64,000 nt of DNA. It comes from Bacteroidia bacterium (GTDB lineage: Bacteria > Bacteroidota > Bacteroidia > J057). The notes beneath the pieces were generated by a model. That model did not search any database, was not told where the DNA came from, and worked only from the letters and a program-made list of their open reading frames with translations. The stretch covers positions 620,001 through 684,000 of the forward strand of contig JAWKNO010000001.1 of NCBI GenBank assembly GCA_041391665.1. The letters are read 5' to 3'. The first letter of the stretch is position 1, and every line of letters begins with the position of its first letter. Both the position numbers and the translations under genes were made by a program. Below, piece after piece: positions 8,857-16,987 of this stretch.

Positions 8857-8925
8857 CAGTTTAATCTCAATCTGCGAATCCCGGGCATCCCTGAAGAGCC
8901 GGGAAAGCAGATGTTGTTGTTTTGA
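8857..8925 (+). repeat. Direct repeat copy 2 (detached DUF72 3' end)
   Basis: This is the second copy of the 69-base repeat, 67 of 69 bases identical to 7707-7775. It includes the terminal codons and stop of the DUF72 gene but has no start and no upstream coding sequence, so it is a gene-end remnant. It is followed by 30 bases before the convergent gene at 8956. Confidence 0.93.
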
Positions 8926-8955
8926 TGGGGGGAATCTTCAGCCTGGAGTCAACGA

Positions 8956-9297
8956 TCATTTTTTGAGCCCAAGTTCCTGCCTCCGATCTTTGAGCAAGGC
9001 GGCAACATCGATCACCTGATCGGGTTTTATTTTCTCATCTACGATGAGCAAAGTATAGTTTTTTCCGTTTTCCCTGAACAGTATTTCCTGTCCTATTTTT
9101 ACCTCAACGCCACTCTTTGAAAATGGTGATAGATTGGGATTCATAACACTGGGGATGATCAGTGGAATGGATTTCAGCGTTGAATTTTGCAAAGTAAACT
9201 TCACGGAGGGTGAATCTTCCCGCTGCTGGGAAAATACCTTATTGGCTGATCCTAAAAAAATAGCCAGAATACACAAAAATAATGCTGTGTTTTTCAT
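8956..9297 (-). CDS. Small secreted hypothetical protein
   Basis: The 113-residue protein starts with a clear signal peptide (MKNTALFLCILAIFLGSANKV, cleavage near VFSQ). The mature part of about 90 residues has no cysteine and no motif I recognise; it contains alternating strands such as VEVKIGQEILFR and YTLLIVDEK, suggesting a small beta fold, then a charged C-terminal helix ending in Lys-Lys. The gene is monocistronic or shares a transcript with the DUF3298-like lipoprotein gene 56 bases upstream. Its function is unknown. Confidence 0.7.
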   Translation of the reverse strand: MKNTALFLCILAIFLGSANKVFSQQREDSPSVKFTLQNSTLKSIPLIIPSVMNPNLSPFSKSGVEVKIGQEILFRENGKNYTLLIVDEKIKPDQVIDVAALLKDRRQELGLKK

Positions 9298-9353
9298 AAT
9301 GATTATTTAAGTATTTCTGACTTTAACAATCTTGTAACCCAAAGGTTTTCCTC

Positions 9354-10475
9354 TCAATCCGCCCGCCCAACCATAAACCTCAGCGGCCCTGCCGCGTTCA
9401 ATACCGGCTGAATCTGTTCAGCGGTGAAGGATATCCGCATTTCTCCGGCAGAAAAGGGGCCATTCTCCCCAGGATTGAAGTGAAAAACAATCTGATCGCT
9501 ATATATGTTAATATTGCTCTTTTCATCCAGCCCCTCAAAAGTAAGCCCTAACTCGTGCCCTGCATAAGTCCTCAGATATTCTGTAACCGAGGTCTTAAAG
9601 AATGCCTGATAATCTCCGGCAAATAATTGATTCAGGCTGTATGGGATTCCGGTTCTGGGGTCAATATTCTTTGTTTGCGAATGTCGAAGGCTTTTTTCTG
9701 TTTCGATGGAAAACTCATCTCTGTGGAGCGAAACGCTTAGCAGCTCAGCGGAAAGGCTATTCACCGAAAAAGAATAGGTAATAGATGAACCCTGCCCATC
9801 TTTTTTTCCATGGGCCATACATGCTTCAAGTTCTGCTGCACGCGCGGCGACCGGTGCGGGTTTAAACTGTTCGTTGATGTTTCGCTCAAGCTGTGCAGAG
9901 GCAAATCCCTCAAACGAAGGAAATACATAGGTGATACGGCAGCTTTTGTCGGGAGCGTCCATGGCAGTCGAGCGGTACGCGACACGGATTTCCCGGGTTT
10001 TTCCGCCTTCTTCTACATAATACAAAGAAGCTGTTTCTGGCTGAACGAGGAATGGGGTATGGCGGGAACCGTCTGCGCTTACCCATTCTCCTGAAAGCTG
10101 CTGCGCCTCATTCCATTCTCCGGTAAAAGTGCCGGTATGTGTCCCGCCTTCAGAAAACTCCTTCATAGCGAGTCGCTGATAGTTGACGTAGTCGGTTTCC
10201 CCTGAAATCCGGCCACTTTTTTGATCTTCTCCAACCTGGTATTGTCCTGTGACCAATGAGCCATTGATATTCAGTCTCATTTCCAGCAGATCTTCACCTA
10301 GTTTGCCTTTCAGAAGCAGACTTCGTTCAAAGCCTGTCGATGGAGAACTTCGCACACTATTTCCGGTCATGTTGGCGAGACTGCCTGATGCTGAAGCGGC
10401 TGATTCAGAAGGATTGGTATCGCAGGAGAACAGCAGGAGACAAAAAAGCAGGAAAACAGAGAGAGAGGTTTTCAT
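9354..10475 (-). CDS. DUF3298/RsiV-like lipoprotein
   Basis: From the ATG at 10475 the product is 373 residues and begins with a lipoprotein signal whose lipobox is LLFSC. An in-frame start at 10565 would add 30 basic residues overlapping the upstream gene and bury the signal peptide, so it is rejected. Residues about 40-150 look like a beta-rich domain with GKLGEDLLEMRL and GQYQVGEDQKSG. The C-terminal half, including YSLNQLFAGDYQAFF, a predicted helix, and IVFHFNPGENGPF, matches the DUF3298 domain found in RsiV-like envelope proteins. RsiV binds lysozyme, but that is not established for this family branch. It starts 12 bases after the metallo-hydrolase gene ends. Confidence 0.75.
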   Translation of the reverse strand: MKTSLSVFLLFCLLLFSCDTNPSESAASASGSLANMTGNSVRSSPSTGFERSLLLKGKLGEDLLEMRLNINGSLVTGQYQVGEDQKSGRISGETDYVNYQRLAMKEFSEGGTHTGTFTGEWNEAQQLSGEWVSADGSRHTPFLVQPETASLYYVEEGGKTREIRVAYRSTAMDAPDKSCRITYVFPSFEGFASAQLERNINEQFKPAPVAARAAELEACMAHGKKDGQGSSITYSFSVNSLSAELLSVSLHRDEFSIETEKSLRHSQTKNIDPRTGIPYSLNQLFAGDYQAFFKTSVTEYLRTYAGHELGLTFEGLDEKSNINIYSDQIVFHFNPGENGPFSAGEMRISFTAEQIQPVLNAAGPLRFMVGRAD

Positions 10476-10486
10476 ATCATCCGGGT

Positions 10487-11140
10487 TTAAGCAGGCGGAT
10501 AGTTCAGAATATACATATTGCTTTTGCGCTCTTCTCCGATGGTGGTCGAAAATCCATGTCCGCAATTTACGATCACTTCATCGTCGAGCGTGAGAAACTT
10601 ATCATAAATGGTTTTCATCAGCTGGGGAAATGATCCACCCGGCAAATCTGTACGACCGATACTTCCCTGAAACAGTACATCCCCTGAGAAAATATTTCCC
10701 GAAGCCCTGTGCAAAAAACTAATATGCCCGGCAGAATGCCCGGGTGTAAATAATACCTCCAGCTCCGTTTCGCCAAACTGTATAATATCTCCTTCATCGA
10801 CAAAGCGGTCGGGGGCAGGTGAGGGGTGAGCCATCAATCCCATCGTGGCTCCATATGCCTGGGTACTTTCCAGTTCGGGTACAACCAGCCGGTGTGTCAC
10901 AAATGGTACCTTCCAGGTCTCTTTTACGAAGTAATTGCCCAACATATGGTCGATATGCCCATGAGTGTTGAGCAACAGTGCTACTTCAAGTTTGTTTCTT
11001 TCTATATACTGGGAAAGTGCTCGTTGCTCTGAGTCGGAATAACACCCCGGATCGATGATAACACAGGCGCCGGAAGTGTCAGAGACGATATATGTATTTT
11101 CCTGAAAAGGGTTAAAAACGAAAGTCTGAATGGAAATCAT
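10487..11140 (-). CDS. MBL-fold metallo-hydrolase (glyoxalase II-like)
   Basis: The 217-residue cytoplasmic protein carries the metallo-beta-lactamase motif THGHIDH (H60, H62, D64, H65), a second histidine in PGHSAGHISF near residue 135, a bridging Asp in FSGDVLF, and a late His in NCGHGF. The order and spacing match the short, single-domain hydroxyacylglutathione hydrolase/GloB-like group, which lacks the C-terminal GloB domain. Enzymes of this group hydrolyse thioesters; the substrate here cannot be assigned. The lipoprotein gene follows closely on the same strand. Confidence 0.88.
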   Translation of the reverse strand: MISIQTFVFNPFQENTYIVSDTSGACVIIDPGCYSDSEQRALSQYIERNKLEVALLLNTHGHIDHMLGNYFVKETWKVPFVTHRLVVPELESTQAYGATMGLMAHPSPAPDRFVDEGDIIQFGETELEVLFTPGHSAGHISFLHRASGNIFSGDVLFQGSIGRTDLPGGSFPQLMKTIYDKFLTLDDEVIVNCGHGFSTTIGEERKSNMYILNYPPA

Positions 11141-11252
11141 AAGCGATAAAGGAAAAGGTTCATGTGACGGGCTGTAAAATTACTACGAAAATCCTAACTT
11201 GGGGCAAAATACTACAACTGACTTTAGTCTTTCTCCTTATCGGACCATAGAC

Positions 11253-12827
11253 ATGAAAAAGATTATTTTTCTACTGCTTGGGTTGGGATGTCTCTTCCAA
11301 AAAATCCAGGCGCAGACCGAGCCTAAGTTTGAGAACCTGGGCAAAGGTATCAATTCTGAATACGATGATCTGGCACCAGTGGTAACACCAGACGGGAAAA
11401 CTTTATATTTTACCCGTAAAAATCATCCGCAGAATCAAGCAGGTATCAGTGGAACTGAAGATACCTGGGTGTCTTCTTTTGATCCTAAAACAAAAACCTG
11501 GCTGCCGGCAACCAACCTCGGAAAGTCTTTCAACAGCCAGCGGGTGAATGGTATCCAATCCATCAGCCCCGATGGCAATACAATTTTTATTTTTGGCGCC
11601 TATGAAAATGGCGCTTACAAAGGCCTGGGCTTTTCTACCAGAGAGCGCACCGGCGAAGGCTGGGGAGCGCCTTCCGCAGTAAAGATCGAGGGACTCACCG
11701 ATATGGTGAAGGGCATTTTCCTTGGCGCCTACATGGCCAACAGTGGTAAAGTCATGATTCTCTATTTCAGCGAAGTGCCCGGCAGCCGCTCCAATGATCT
11801 CTATGTCAGTTTTCAAAAAGAGGATGGCACCTGGACTCGTCCCAAAAGCCTCGGACAAACGGTCAACAGCTCTGGTAGTGATGCTTCGCCATTTATCGCA
11901 GCAGACAATAAAAGCCTTTATTTTGCCAGCGACCGGGAAGGTGGATTGGGAAGTTTTGACATCTATGTTACCCGGAGACTGGACGATTCCTGGCTCACCT
12001 GGTCAAAACCCGAAAACCTGGGCCCTTCCGTCAATACCTCTGGCTTTGAGGCCAACTATTCGATTCCTGCATCAGGAGAATACGCCTATATTTCCACTGA
12101 AAAAGGTTCGGTAGGCCGGAGCGACATCGCCCGAATTAAAATCGATAAAAATATTCGCCCTGATCCGGTCGCGCTGGTGTTTGGGACAGTAAAAATTGCC
12201 GAAACAAATATTCCTGTAGGCGCCTCTGTCAGGGTTGTCTCCTTACCTGACAATAATGATGAAGGCGGCGTCAGAGCATTCTCTTCTACCGGAAAGTACC
12301 AGACTACGATTCCTGTTGGCCGGTCATTTCTGCTGATTGCTTCTAAAGCGGGATTTAAGTCTGACACAGCAACCATCGATTTGTCTGCTGTTAAAGACTA
12401 CAAGGAAATCACTCAGGACTTTACCCTCGTGCAGGAAGTGGTGAAATCTGCCTCGGAATCGGAAAATAAGGAAGGAGGCCTCGACACCCGTTTGTCCACG
12501 GTTTATTTTGAGTCGGGGAAAATAGATATTCTGCCCGAAGCACAACGCGAACTTGACCGGGTGTATACGATTCTATCTGAAAATCCCGGCCTCATGCTTG
12601 TCATTGAGGGGAATGCCGACATCGTCGGAACTTTTGACGACAACTGGCAATTGTCAGAGTACCGCGCCCGTAATGTACGGGCGTATCTGATCGCCAAAGG
12701 CGTGTCTCCTTCCCGGCTTAAGATCCTCTATTACGGCAATACCAATGCAGCCGCGCCCAATAAATCGGAAGAAGGCCGAAAGCTAAACCGCCGGGTGGAT
12801 ATCCATATCTGGGTGGAACAGTTCTAG
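11253..12827 (+). CDS. OmpA-family protein with PD40 beta-propeller repeats
   Basis: From the ATG at 11253 the product is 524 residues with a signal peptide ending KIQAQ; an upstream start at 11199 would place 18 hydrophilic residues before the signal. Several TolB/PD40-like repeats follow, recognised by VVTPDGKTLYF, ISPDGNTIFIF, IAADNKSLYFASDR and a similar fourth blade. A carboxypeptidase-regulatory-like beta domain comes next (about residues 285-375). The C-terminal OmpA domain includes NADIVGTFDDNW and RKLNRRVD, which hold the Asp and Arg that bind diaminopimelate in peptidoglycan. It likely anchors outer membrane or periplasmic structures. A polysaccharide deacetylase gene starts 2 bases after its stop. 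Confidence 0.88.
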   Translation: MKKIIFLLLGLGCLFQKIQAQTEPKFENLGKGINSEYDDLAPVVTPDGKTLYFTRKNHPQNQAGISGTEDTWVSSFDPKTKTWLPATNLGKSFNSQRVNGIQSISPDGNTIFIFGAYENGAYKGLGFSTRERTGEGWGAPSAVKIEGLTDMVKGIFLGAYMANSGKVMILYFSEVPGSRSNDLYVSFQKEDGTWTRPKSLGQTVNSSGSDASPFIAADNKSLYFASDREGGLGSFDIYVTRRLDDSWLTWSKPENLGPSVNTSGFEANYSIPASGEYAYISTEKGSVGRSDIARIKIDKNIRPDPVALVFGTVKIAETNIPVGASVRVVSLPDNNDEGGVRAFSSTGKYQTTIPVGRSFLLIASKAGFKSDTATIDLSAVKDYKEITQDFTLVQEVVKSASESENKEGGLDTRLSTVYFESGKIDILPEAQRELDRVYTILSENPGLMLVIEGNADIVGTFDDNWQLSEYRARNVRAYLIAKGVSPSRLKILYYGNTNAAAPNKSEEGRKLNRRVDIHIWVEQF

Positions 12828-12829
12828 CT

Positions 12830-13858
12830 ATGCGAACTTCGCTGGTTCCTGTGCTGGGTGGTCTTTCCGCGCCTATTTCGCTTTCGCTGCTGCGTAATCT
12901 CAGCCGGCAACGGCTGGTGCTGCCTGTATATCATCTCAGCACAAATGAGGAAGTGCCGCATATCCGGCATATATACCCGGTGCGAGATGAACAGATTTTC
13001 AGCAAAGACATGGATTTTTTTCTCCGGCACTTTTTACCGCTCGATTTCGAGGCGATTCAGAAGCATGTCTCTGGTGAACAACCTATTCAAAAACCCTCCT
13101 TTTTCCTTTCTTTTGACGACGGGCTGAGGGAAATTTATGAGGTGGTTGCACCCATTCTTCGGCAAAAGGGAATTCCCGCTGCCTTTTTTGTCAATTCAGA
13201 TTTTGTGGACAACCGGGGGCTGTTTTTCCGCTATAAAGCCAGCCTGCTTGTAGATCGGTTGAGTAAAAATACATTTTCTCAAAACATTCTTTCCCGACTC
13301 GAAACATTGCTGTCCGACCACCAAATCCCGGAGGGGCTTTCTTTGGCAGAAAGACTGCTGCTCGTGAGATATGACCAGCAAAACCTCTTCGAAGAAGCGG
13401 CAGCTTTGCTTGAAACAGATTTCGCTGAATTTCTTTCCACCCAAAGACCCTATATGACTACCGGGCAGATCCAGTCGCTGAAGCGTGAGGGATTTACCAT
13501 TGGTGCGCATAGTGCTGATCACCCGGAGTATCAGTTTATTTCTCCAGAACAGCAGTTGTCGCAAACTCACCGGAGTCTGGCTTATCTGCGGACGAAGCTG
13601 GGAATCACGGAAAACACATTTGCCTTTCCCTTTACAGATTTTGGCGTTGGCCGCAAGCTTTTTGAGCAAATGTATGAGTCTGAAAAAGTTTCCGTATCCT
13701 TTGGTTGTGCGGGGATAAAAAATGATAGTTTTGCCCGACACCTCCAACGTCTGCCGATGGAAGGAACGCTGCTCCCGGCAGAAAAAATCGTGAAAGGCGA
13801 ATACCTGTATTATCTGTTGAAAATGCCTTTTGGTAAGAATAAGATTTTAAGGATTTAG
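12830..13858 (+). CDS. Polysaccharide deacetylase family protein
   Basis: This 342-residue NodB-type carbohydrate esterase has the catalytic/metal motif SFDDG near residue 96 and the paired histidines HSADHPEY around residue 226, where the H-x3-H ligands sit. A late FPFTDFG segment occupies the region of conserved motif 3. No signal peptide is evident, so it may act in the cytoplasm or be membrane associated. The gene begins 2 bases after the OmpA/PD40 gene, so the two are probably co-transcribed and act on envelope glycans. The substrate is not known. Confidence 0.85.
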   Translation: MRTSLVPVLGGLSAPISLSLLRNLSRQRLVLPVYHLSTNEEVPHIRHIYPVRDEQIFSKDMDFFLRHFLPLDFEAIQKHVSGEQPIQKPSFFLSFDDGLREIYEVVAPILRQKGIPAAFFVNSDFVDNRGLFFRYKASLLVDRLSKNTFSQNILSRLETLLSDHQIPEGLSLAERLLLVRYDQQNLFEEAAALLETDFAEFLSTQRPYMTTGQIQSLKREGFTIGAHSADHPEYQFISPEQQLSQTHRSLAYLRTKLGITENTFAFPFTDFGVGRKLFEQMYESEKVSVSFGCAGIKNDSFARHLQRLPMEGTLLPAEKIVKGEYLYYLLKMPFGKNKILRI

Positions 13859-13872
13859 AGAAAAAGCACTGA

Positions 13873-13969
13873 AACCTCTCTGTGGTTCTCTGCCTGTCTG
13901 CCCTTGCAGATGTTCTCCGTGGTTTATTCTTGTTTCTCTGGGTTTAAACCACCGAGACCCACAGAGGTT
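13873..13969. repeat. CTCTGTG/CACAGAG-rich imperfect inverted repeat
   Basis: A nested imperfect inverted repeat fills the gap between two genes. Outer arms begin AACCTCTCTGTGG and end CCCACAGAGGTT; inner arms are TCTCCGTGGTTTA (13914-13926) and TAAACCACCGAGA (about 13944-13956). The whole could fold into a long interrupted hairpin. It resembles the CTCTGTGG-type dispersed noncoding repeats seen in many environmental bacterial genomes. Only one copy lies in this window, so the dispersed nature is inferred. Confidence 0.55.
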
Positions 13970-14036
13970 ATTGGTCTAAAAGTTCTCTGAGGCGTGGAAC
14001 ACAAATTTCCTTATATTCAACGAATAAAGTTTTGTT

Positions 14037-15131
14037 ATGGATTTCAGGGAACTTACACCTGCCGGTTTACAGGAATTTATTGCTTCGGAGGAATACCGGC
14101 AGATGCCCGTGATACCGATCAGTCCACAGCGGGCAATTTCGCATATCAATAATCCCCGGGTCGAAAAGGACGATATGATTCTCCTGCTGGCATATGAGGA
14201 CGAAAAACTTGTCGGTTATCTGGGGGTTTTAGCTGATAGCCTGTATGTGAGAGGAAAGATTCGCAAGGCGGGCTGGCTGAGTTGTATGTGGGTGGATCCT
14301 TTGCAGCGTGGAAAGGGGATCGCCAAAAAACTACTGACCCAGGTTCTCGATGCATGGGGCGAGCGGATACTGGTAACAGAATTTACCCATGCGGCCAAAG
14401 GATTGTATGATTACTCGGGGGTGTTTGACGATCTTAAGAAACTGGAAGGAATCAGAGCCTATCTGCGCCTTCCTGTCTCTGACATTCTCCCCCGCAAAAA
14501 GCCTGTACTCAAATCGCTCACGCCGGTTTTGAGGTTTTTCGACAATATGGTGAATACCCTGATCTCAGTGAGGTTATGGTTTTGGCAGTCAAATCCTGCA
14601 ATCAGTTGGGAGGTCATTCGCGAAATTGACGAAGAGTTGGGGGCATTTATCGAAGCCCGGCAGGAAAACCAGCTGATGCGTCGGAGTGCGGAAGACCTGA
14701 ACTGGATGATTCGGTATCCCTGGCTGCTCGGTGGAGTGGGGGAGGATCGTATCAGCAGCCGGTACCATTTTTCTGCTGTGGATATGCGATTTGAAGTCAT
14801 AAACCTTCGCCTGACGGATTCACAAGGAAAAACCGTGGGTTATCTTATGCTGACGGTTCGGGGCAATAACCTCAAAATCCCCTATCTGTATGTAGAAGAT
14901 GGGCGTATCGCTGAAGTAGCAAAACTGATAGTCCGGCTGATGAAAGAAAAAGGACTTCGGGTGCTTACCGTATTTCACCCTGCGCTTGTTCAATATTTTC
15001 GCGCCAACCGCCGGCCTTTTTTTCACATCCGCAAAGCGTATCGCCATTTTATCATCTCCAAAATATTTGGTCCGGTAGATCCTGTGGAGATCGAAATTCA
15101 GGACGGTGACGCAGATTGCGGGTTTACCTGA
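14037..15131 (+). CDS. GNAT family N-acetyltransferase
   Basis: The N-terminal 140 residues form a GNAT domain: a central strand LSCMWVDP is followed by the acetyl-CoA pyrophosphate loop QRGKGIAKK. The remaining 220 residues include a helical linker and what may be a second, degenerate GNAT-like lobe (VINLRLTDSQGKTVGYLMLTV), so this could be a double-GNAT protein. The family is soluble and the acceptor substrate is unknown. A repeat element lies directly upstream, and the cyclase gene begins 23 bases downstream. Confidence 0.8.
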   Translation: MDFRELTPAGLQEFIASEEYRQMPVIPISPQRAISHINNPRVEKDDMILLLAYEDEKLVGYLGVLADSLYVRGKIRKAGWLSCMWVDPLQRGKGIAKKLLTQVLDAWGERILVTEFTHAAKGLYDYSGVFDDLKKLEGIRAYLRLPVSDILPRKKPVLKSLTPVLRFFDNMVNTLISVRLWFWQSNPAISWEVIREIDEELGAFIEARQENQLMRRSAEDLNWMIRYPWLLGGVGEDRISSRYHFSAVDMRFEVINLRLTDSQGKTVGYLMLTVRGNNLKIPYLYVEDGRIAEVAKLIVRLMKEKGLRVLTVFHPALVQYFRANRRPFFHIRKAYRHFIISKIFGPVDPVEIEIQDGDADCGFT

Positions 15132-15154
15132 ATGTATTTACTGAATTGATTTCC

Positions 15155-15970
15155 ATGAAGTTATACGCACATATTTCCGGAAAAAAATACGCAGTTGCAT
15201 CTGAAGCAATGGATATTTCTATTCCGCTTGATTTTTACGGCTCACAACCCAATACGTATAATATTCCCCCGGCAACATCAAAAGCTTTCGAAGGGGGCGG
15301 ATTTGTAGGTGACGTGCGTCGGGGCGGCAGTTGCAATTTTGAAACAACTTCGCTTACTGCGCATTGTAATGGCACACATACAGAATGTGTCGGCCATATT
15401 ACCGGCACGCGTTTGTCTGTTCACGACCGCTTGAAGGATACGCTGGTTCCGGCAACGTTGATTTCTGTTATTCCGGAAAGAGCCACCAAGACCCGCGATA
15501 CCTATGCGCCATCCTTTAATACTGAAGATCGTGTAATTACCCGCAACAGCATGGCAGAAGCGCTGGCGCATTCGGATCGGTATTTTCTGGAAGCGCTGGT
15601 CATACGTACCCTGCCCAATGAAACAGGGAAAAAGAGCCGGGACTATATGGTTCAGGCACCGCCATTTTTTTCACTGGAAGCTATGCAGATGATCCGCAGT
15701 TATGGGGTCAAACATTTACTGGTGGATATGCCTTCTGTTGACAGGTTATTTGATGAAGGATTGCTATCGGCGCATCATATTTTCTGGGAAATCACCGGGC
15801 ATGAGGAAGGTTCAGTGGAAGGGGAAAGTGCATATCGGACGATAACAGAAATGATATTCGTGCCGGATGAAATTCCTGACGGACAGTATTTGCTCAACCT
15901 TCAGATTGCCCCTTTTGTAAGTGACGCTTCGCCCAGCCGGCCGAGGTTGTTTCACGTCAATCCGGAATGA
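15155..15970 (+). CDS. Cyclase/kynurenine formamidase-like hydrolase
   Basis: The protein from the ATG at 15155 has 271 residues; a TTG at 15116 would overlap the GNAT gene and add an unrelated tail, so it is not used. It belongs to the cyclase family (PF04199), with metal-binding HCNGTHTE and a following GHI histidine. The canonical motif is HxGTHxDxPxH, so Glu replaces Asp here. LLVDMPSVD in the C-terminal half is also typical. Family members include metal-dependent arylformamidases and isatin hydrolases; no tryptophan-degradation gene is near, so the substrate is open. Confidence 0.8.
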   Translation: MKLYAHISGKKYAVASEAMDISIPLDFYGSQPNTYNIPPATSKAFEGGGFVGDVRRGGSCNFETTSLTAHCNGTHTECVGHITGTRLSVHDRLKDTLVPATLISVIPERATKTRDTYAPSFNTEDRVITRNSMAEALAHSDRYFLEALVIRTLPNETGKKSRDYMVQAPPFFSLEAMQMIRSYGVKHLLVDMPSVDRLFDEGLLSAHHIFWEITGHEEGSVEGESAYRTITEMIFVPDEIPDGQYLLNLQIAPFVSDASPSRPRLFHVNPE

Positions 15971-15972
15971 TA

Positions 15973-16329
15973 CTACATATTTTCCAATTCTGCCCTGACC
16001 TTGGCAGGAAGCCCGGCTACTACCAATTCGTAGGAATGGTCAATGAGCGAAATGATCAGTGATTCCTGAAGATTATCGACGAGTGATACCGTATTCCAGT
16101 GTTTTTTGTTCATGTGATAGCCCGGTAAAATCGCCTCCGGATAATGTTCCCGTAGTTCCAGTGCGTATTCCGGATCACATTTCAGGTTGGCTGTCGTGGG
16201 GTTACTGAAAGAGGAAAGCGCAAACATTTTGCCCATCACTTTATATACAAGGGTATCTTCGCCAAAAGGGAATGATTCGGTAACACCTTTAAGGGAAAGA
16301 CAGTAATTGCGTAAAGTTTCTATATTCAT
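15973..16329 (-). CDS. MmcQ/YjbR family protein
   Basis: The 118-residue protein belongs to the MmcQ/YjbR (CyaY-like fold) family, indicated by the N-terminal LRNYCLSLKGVTESFPFGEDTLVYKV region (see residues 5-30), a central KCDPEYALELRE, and GYHMNKKHWNTV. Members are small double-wing DNA-binding-like proteins with no established cellular role. The start codon overlaps the stop of the upstream secreted-protein gene by one base, so they are probably translated together. The gene converges with the cyclase gene with only 2 bases between their stops. Confidence 0.88.
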   Translation of the reverse strand: MNIETLRNYCLSLKGVTESFPFGEDTLVYKVMGKMFALSSFSNPTTANLKCDPEYALELREHYPEAILPGYHMNKKHWNTVSLVDNLQESLIISLIDHSYELVVAGLPAKVRAELENM

Positions 16330-16847
16330 TATGAACCAATAGGAGCGGAAAGATCGCGGGTGACAGAATTGGGGTCAATGCGCAATTTGTCAGAATTAAG
16401 GATGATTTTTCCGACCTGCGGATTTTCGAGATTGTGGAGCGGCATTTTATGTTCGTCGAAAAACTCTTCTTTTAACAAAAGTGCCCCATTGATCTCGATA
16501 GTAATATCCTGGGAATCAGCTGACAGATTATGCCTTACAAATATATGATTCATGTAGGTGATTTTCACATCCACCTTATTTTCCTGCACTTTTTCGGGAG
16601 AAATATAGATAATGAAACTTCCATCCTTTTCAGATTGCTGTGTTGCCAGCACTTTATCGCCGGATTTAATAATAATACTTGCCTGACGAAATGGTTTCCG
16701 GGAAGTTTGTTCGACTATTTTCCCCGAAATCCTGATCATACACCCACCCGGGCATTCATTTCCTGCGGTTAATACAGAATGGCTGCCAAGGAAAAAAACA
16801 ACCATCAGAAAAATCCTAAAGGAGGAGAAGGTGTATAGATTTTGCAT
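16329..16847 (-). CDS. Secreted protein with carboxypeptidase-regulatory-like domain
   Basis: The 172-residue product has an N-terminal signal sequence (hydrophobic core IFLMVVFFLGS, cleavage near LTAG). Residues about 35-125 form a transthyretin-like beta sandwich of the CarboxypepD_reg type: RISGKIVEQTSRKPFRQAS, then EKDGSFIIYI. The C-terminal part is charged and unassigned. Such domains occur in Bacteroidota surface proteins and in TonB-dependent receptor N-termini, but here the domain stands alone. It overlaps the MmcQ gene by one base. Confidence 0.72.
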   Translation of the reverse strand: MQNLYTFSSFRIFLMVVFFLGSHSVLTAGNECPGGCMIRISGKIVEQTSRKPFRQASIIIKSGDKVLATQQSEKDGSFIIYISPEKVQENKVDVKITYMNHIFVRHNLSADSQDITIEINGALLLKEEFFDEHKMPLHNLENPQVGKIILNSDKLRIDPNSVTRDLSAPIGS

Positions 16848-16987
16848 ATTTTCCGGAACTTTTATTCAAAAGGCAAAGGTATCTTATTAGGTACTACCCA
16901 ATATTGCTAAAGGTTACAGTCACTGGAGGGCGATATCCTTATATGTGTCCGGAAGCGCGTTTTGACACAAAATTTAGCATTTTTCAC

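Noticed and set aside
9354..10565. Start of the DUF3298-like lipoprotein at 10565
   Set aside because: It would overlap the metallo-hydrolase gene and put 30 basic residues before a good lipoprotein signal; the ATG at 10475 is preferred.
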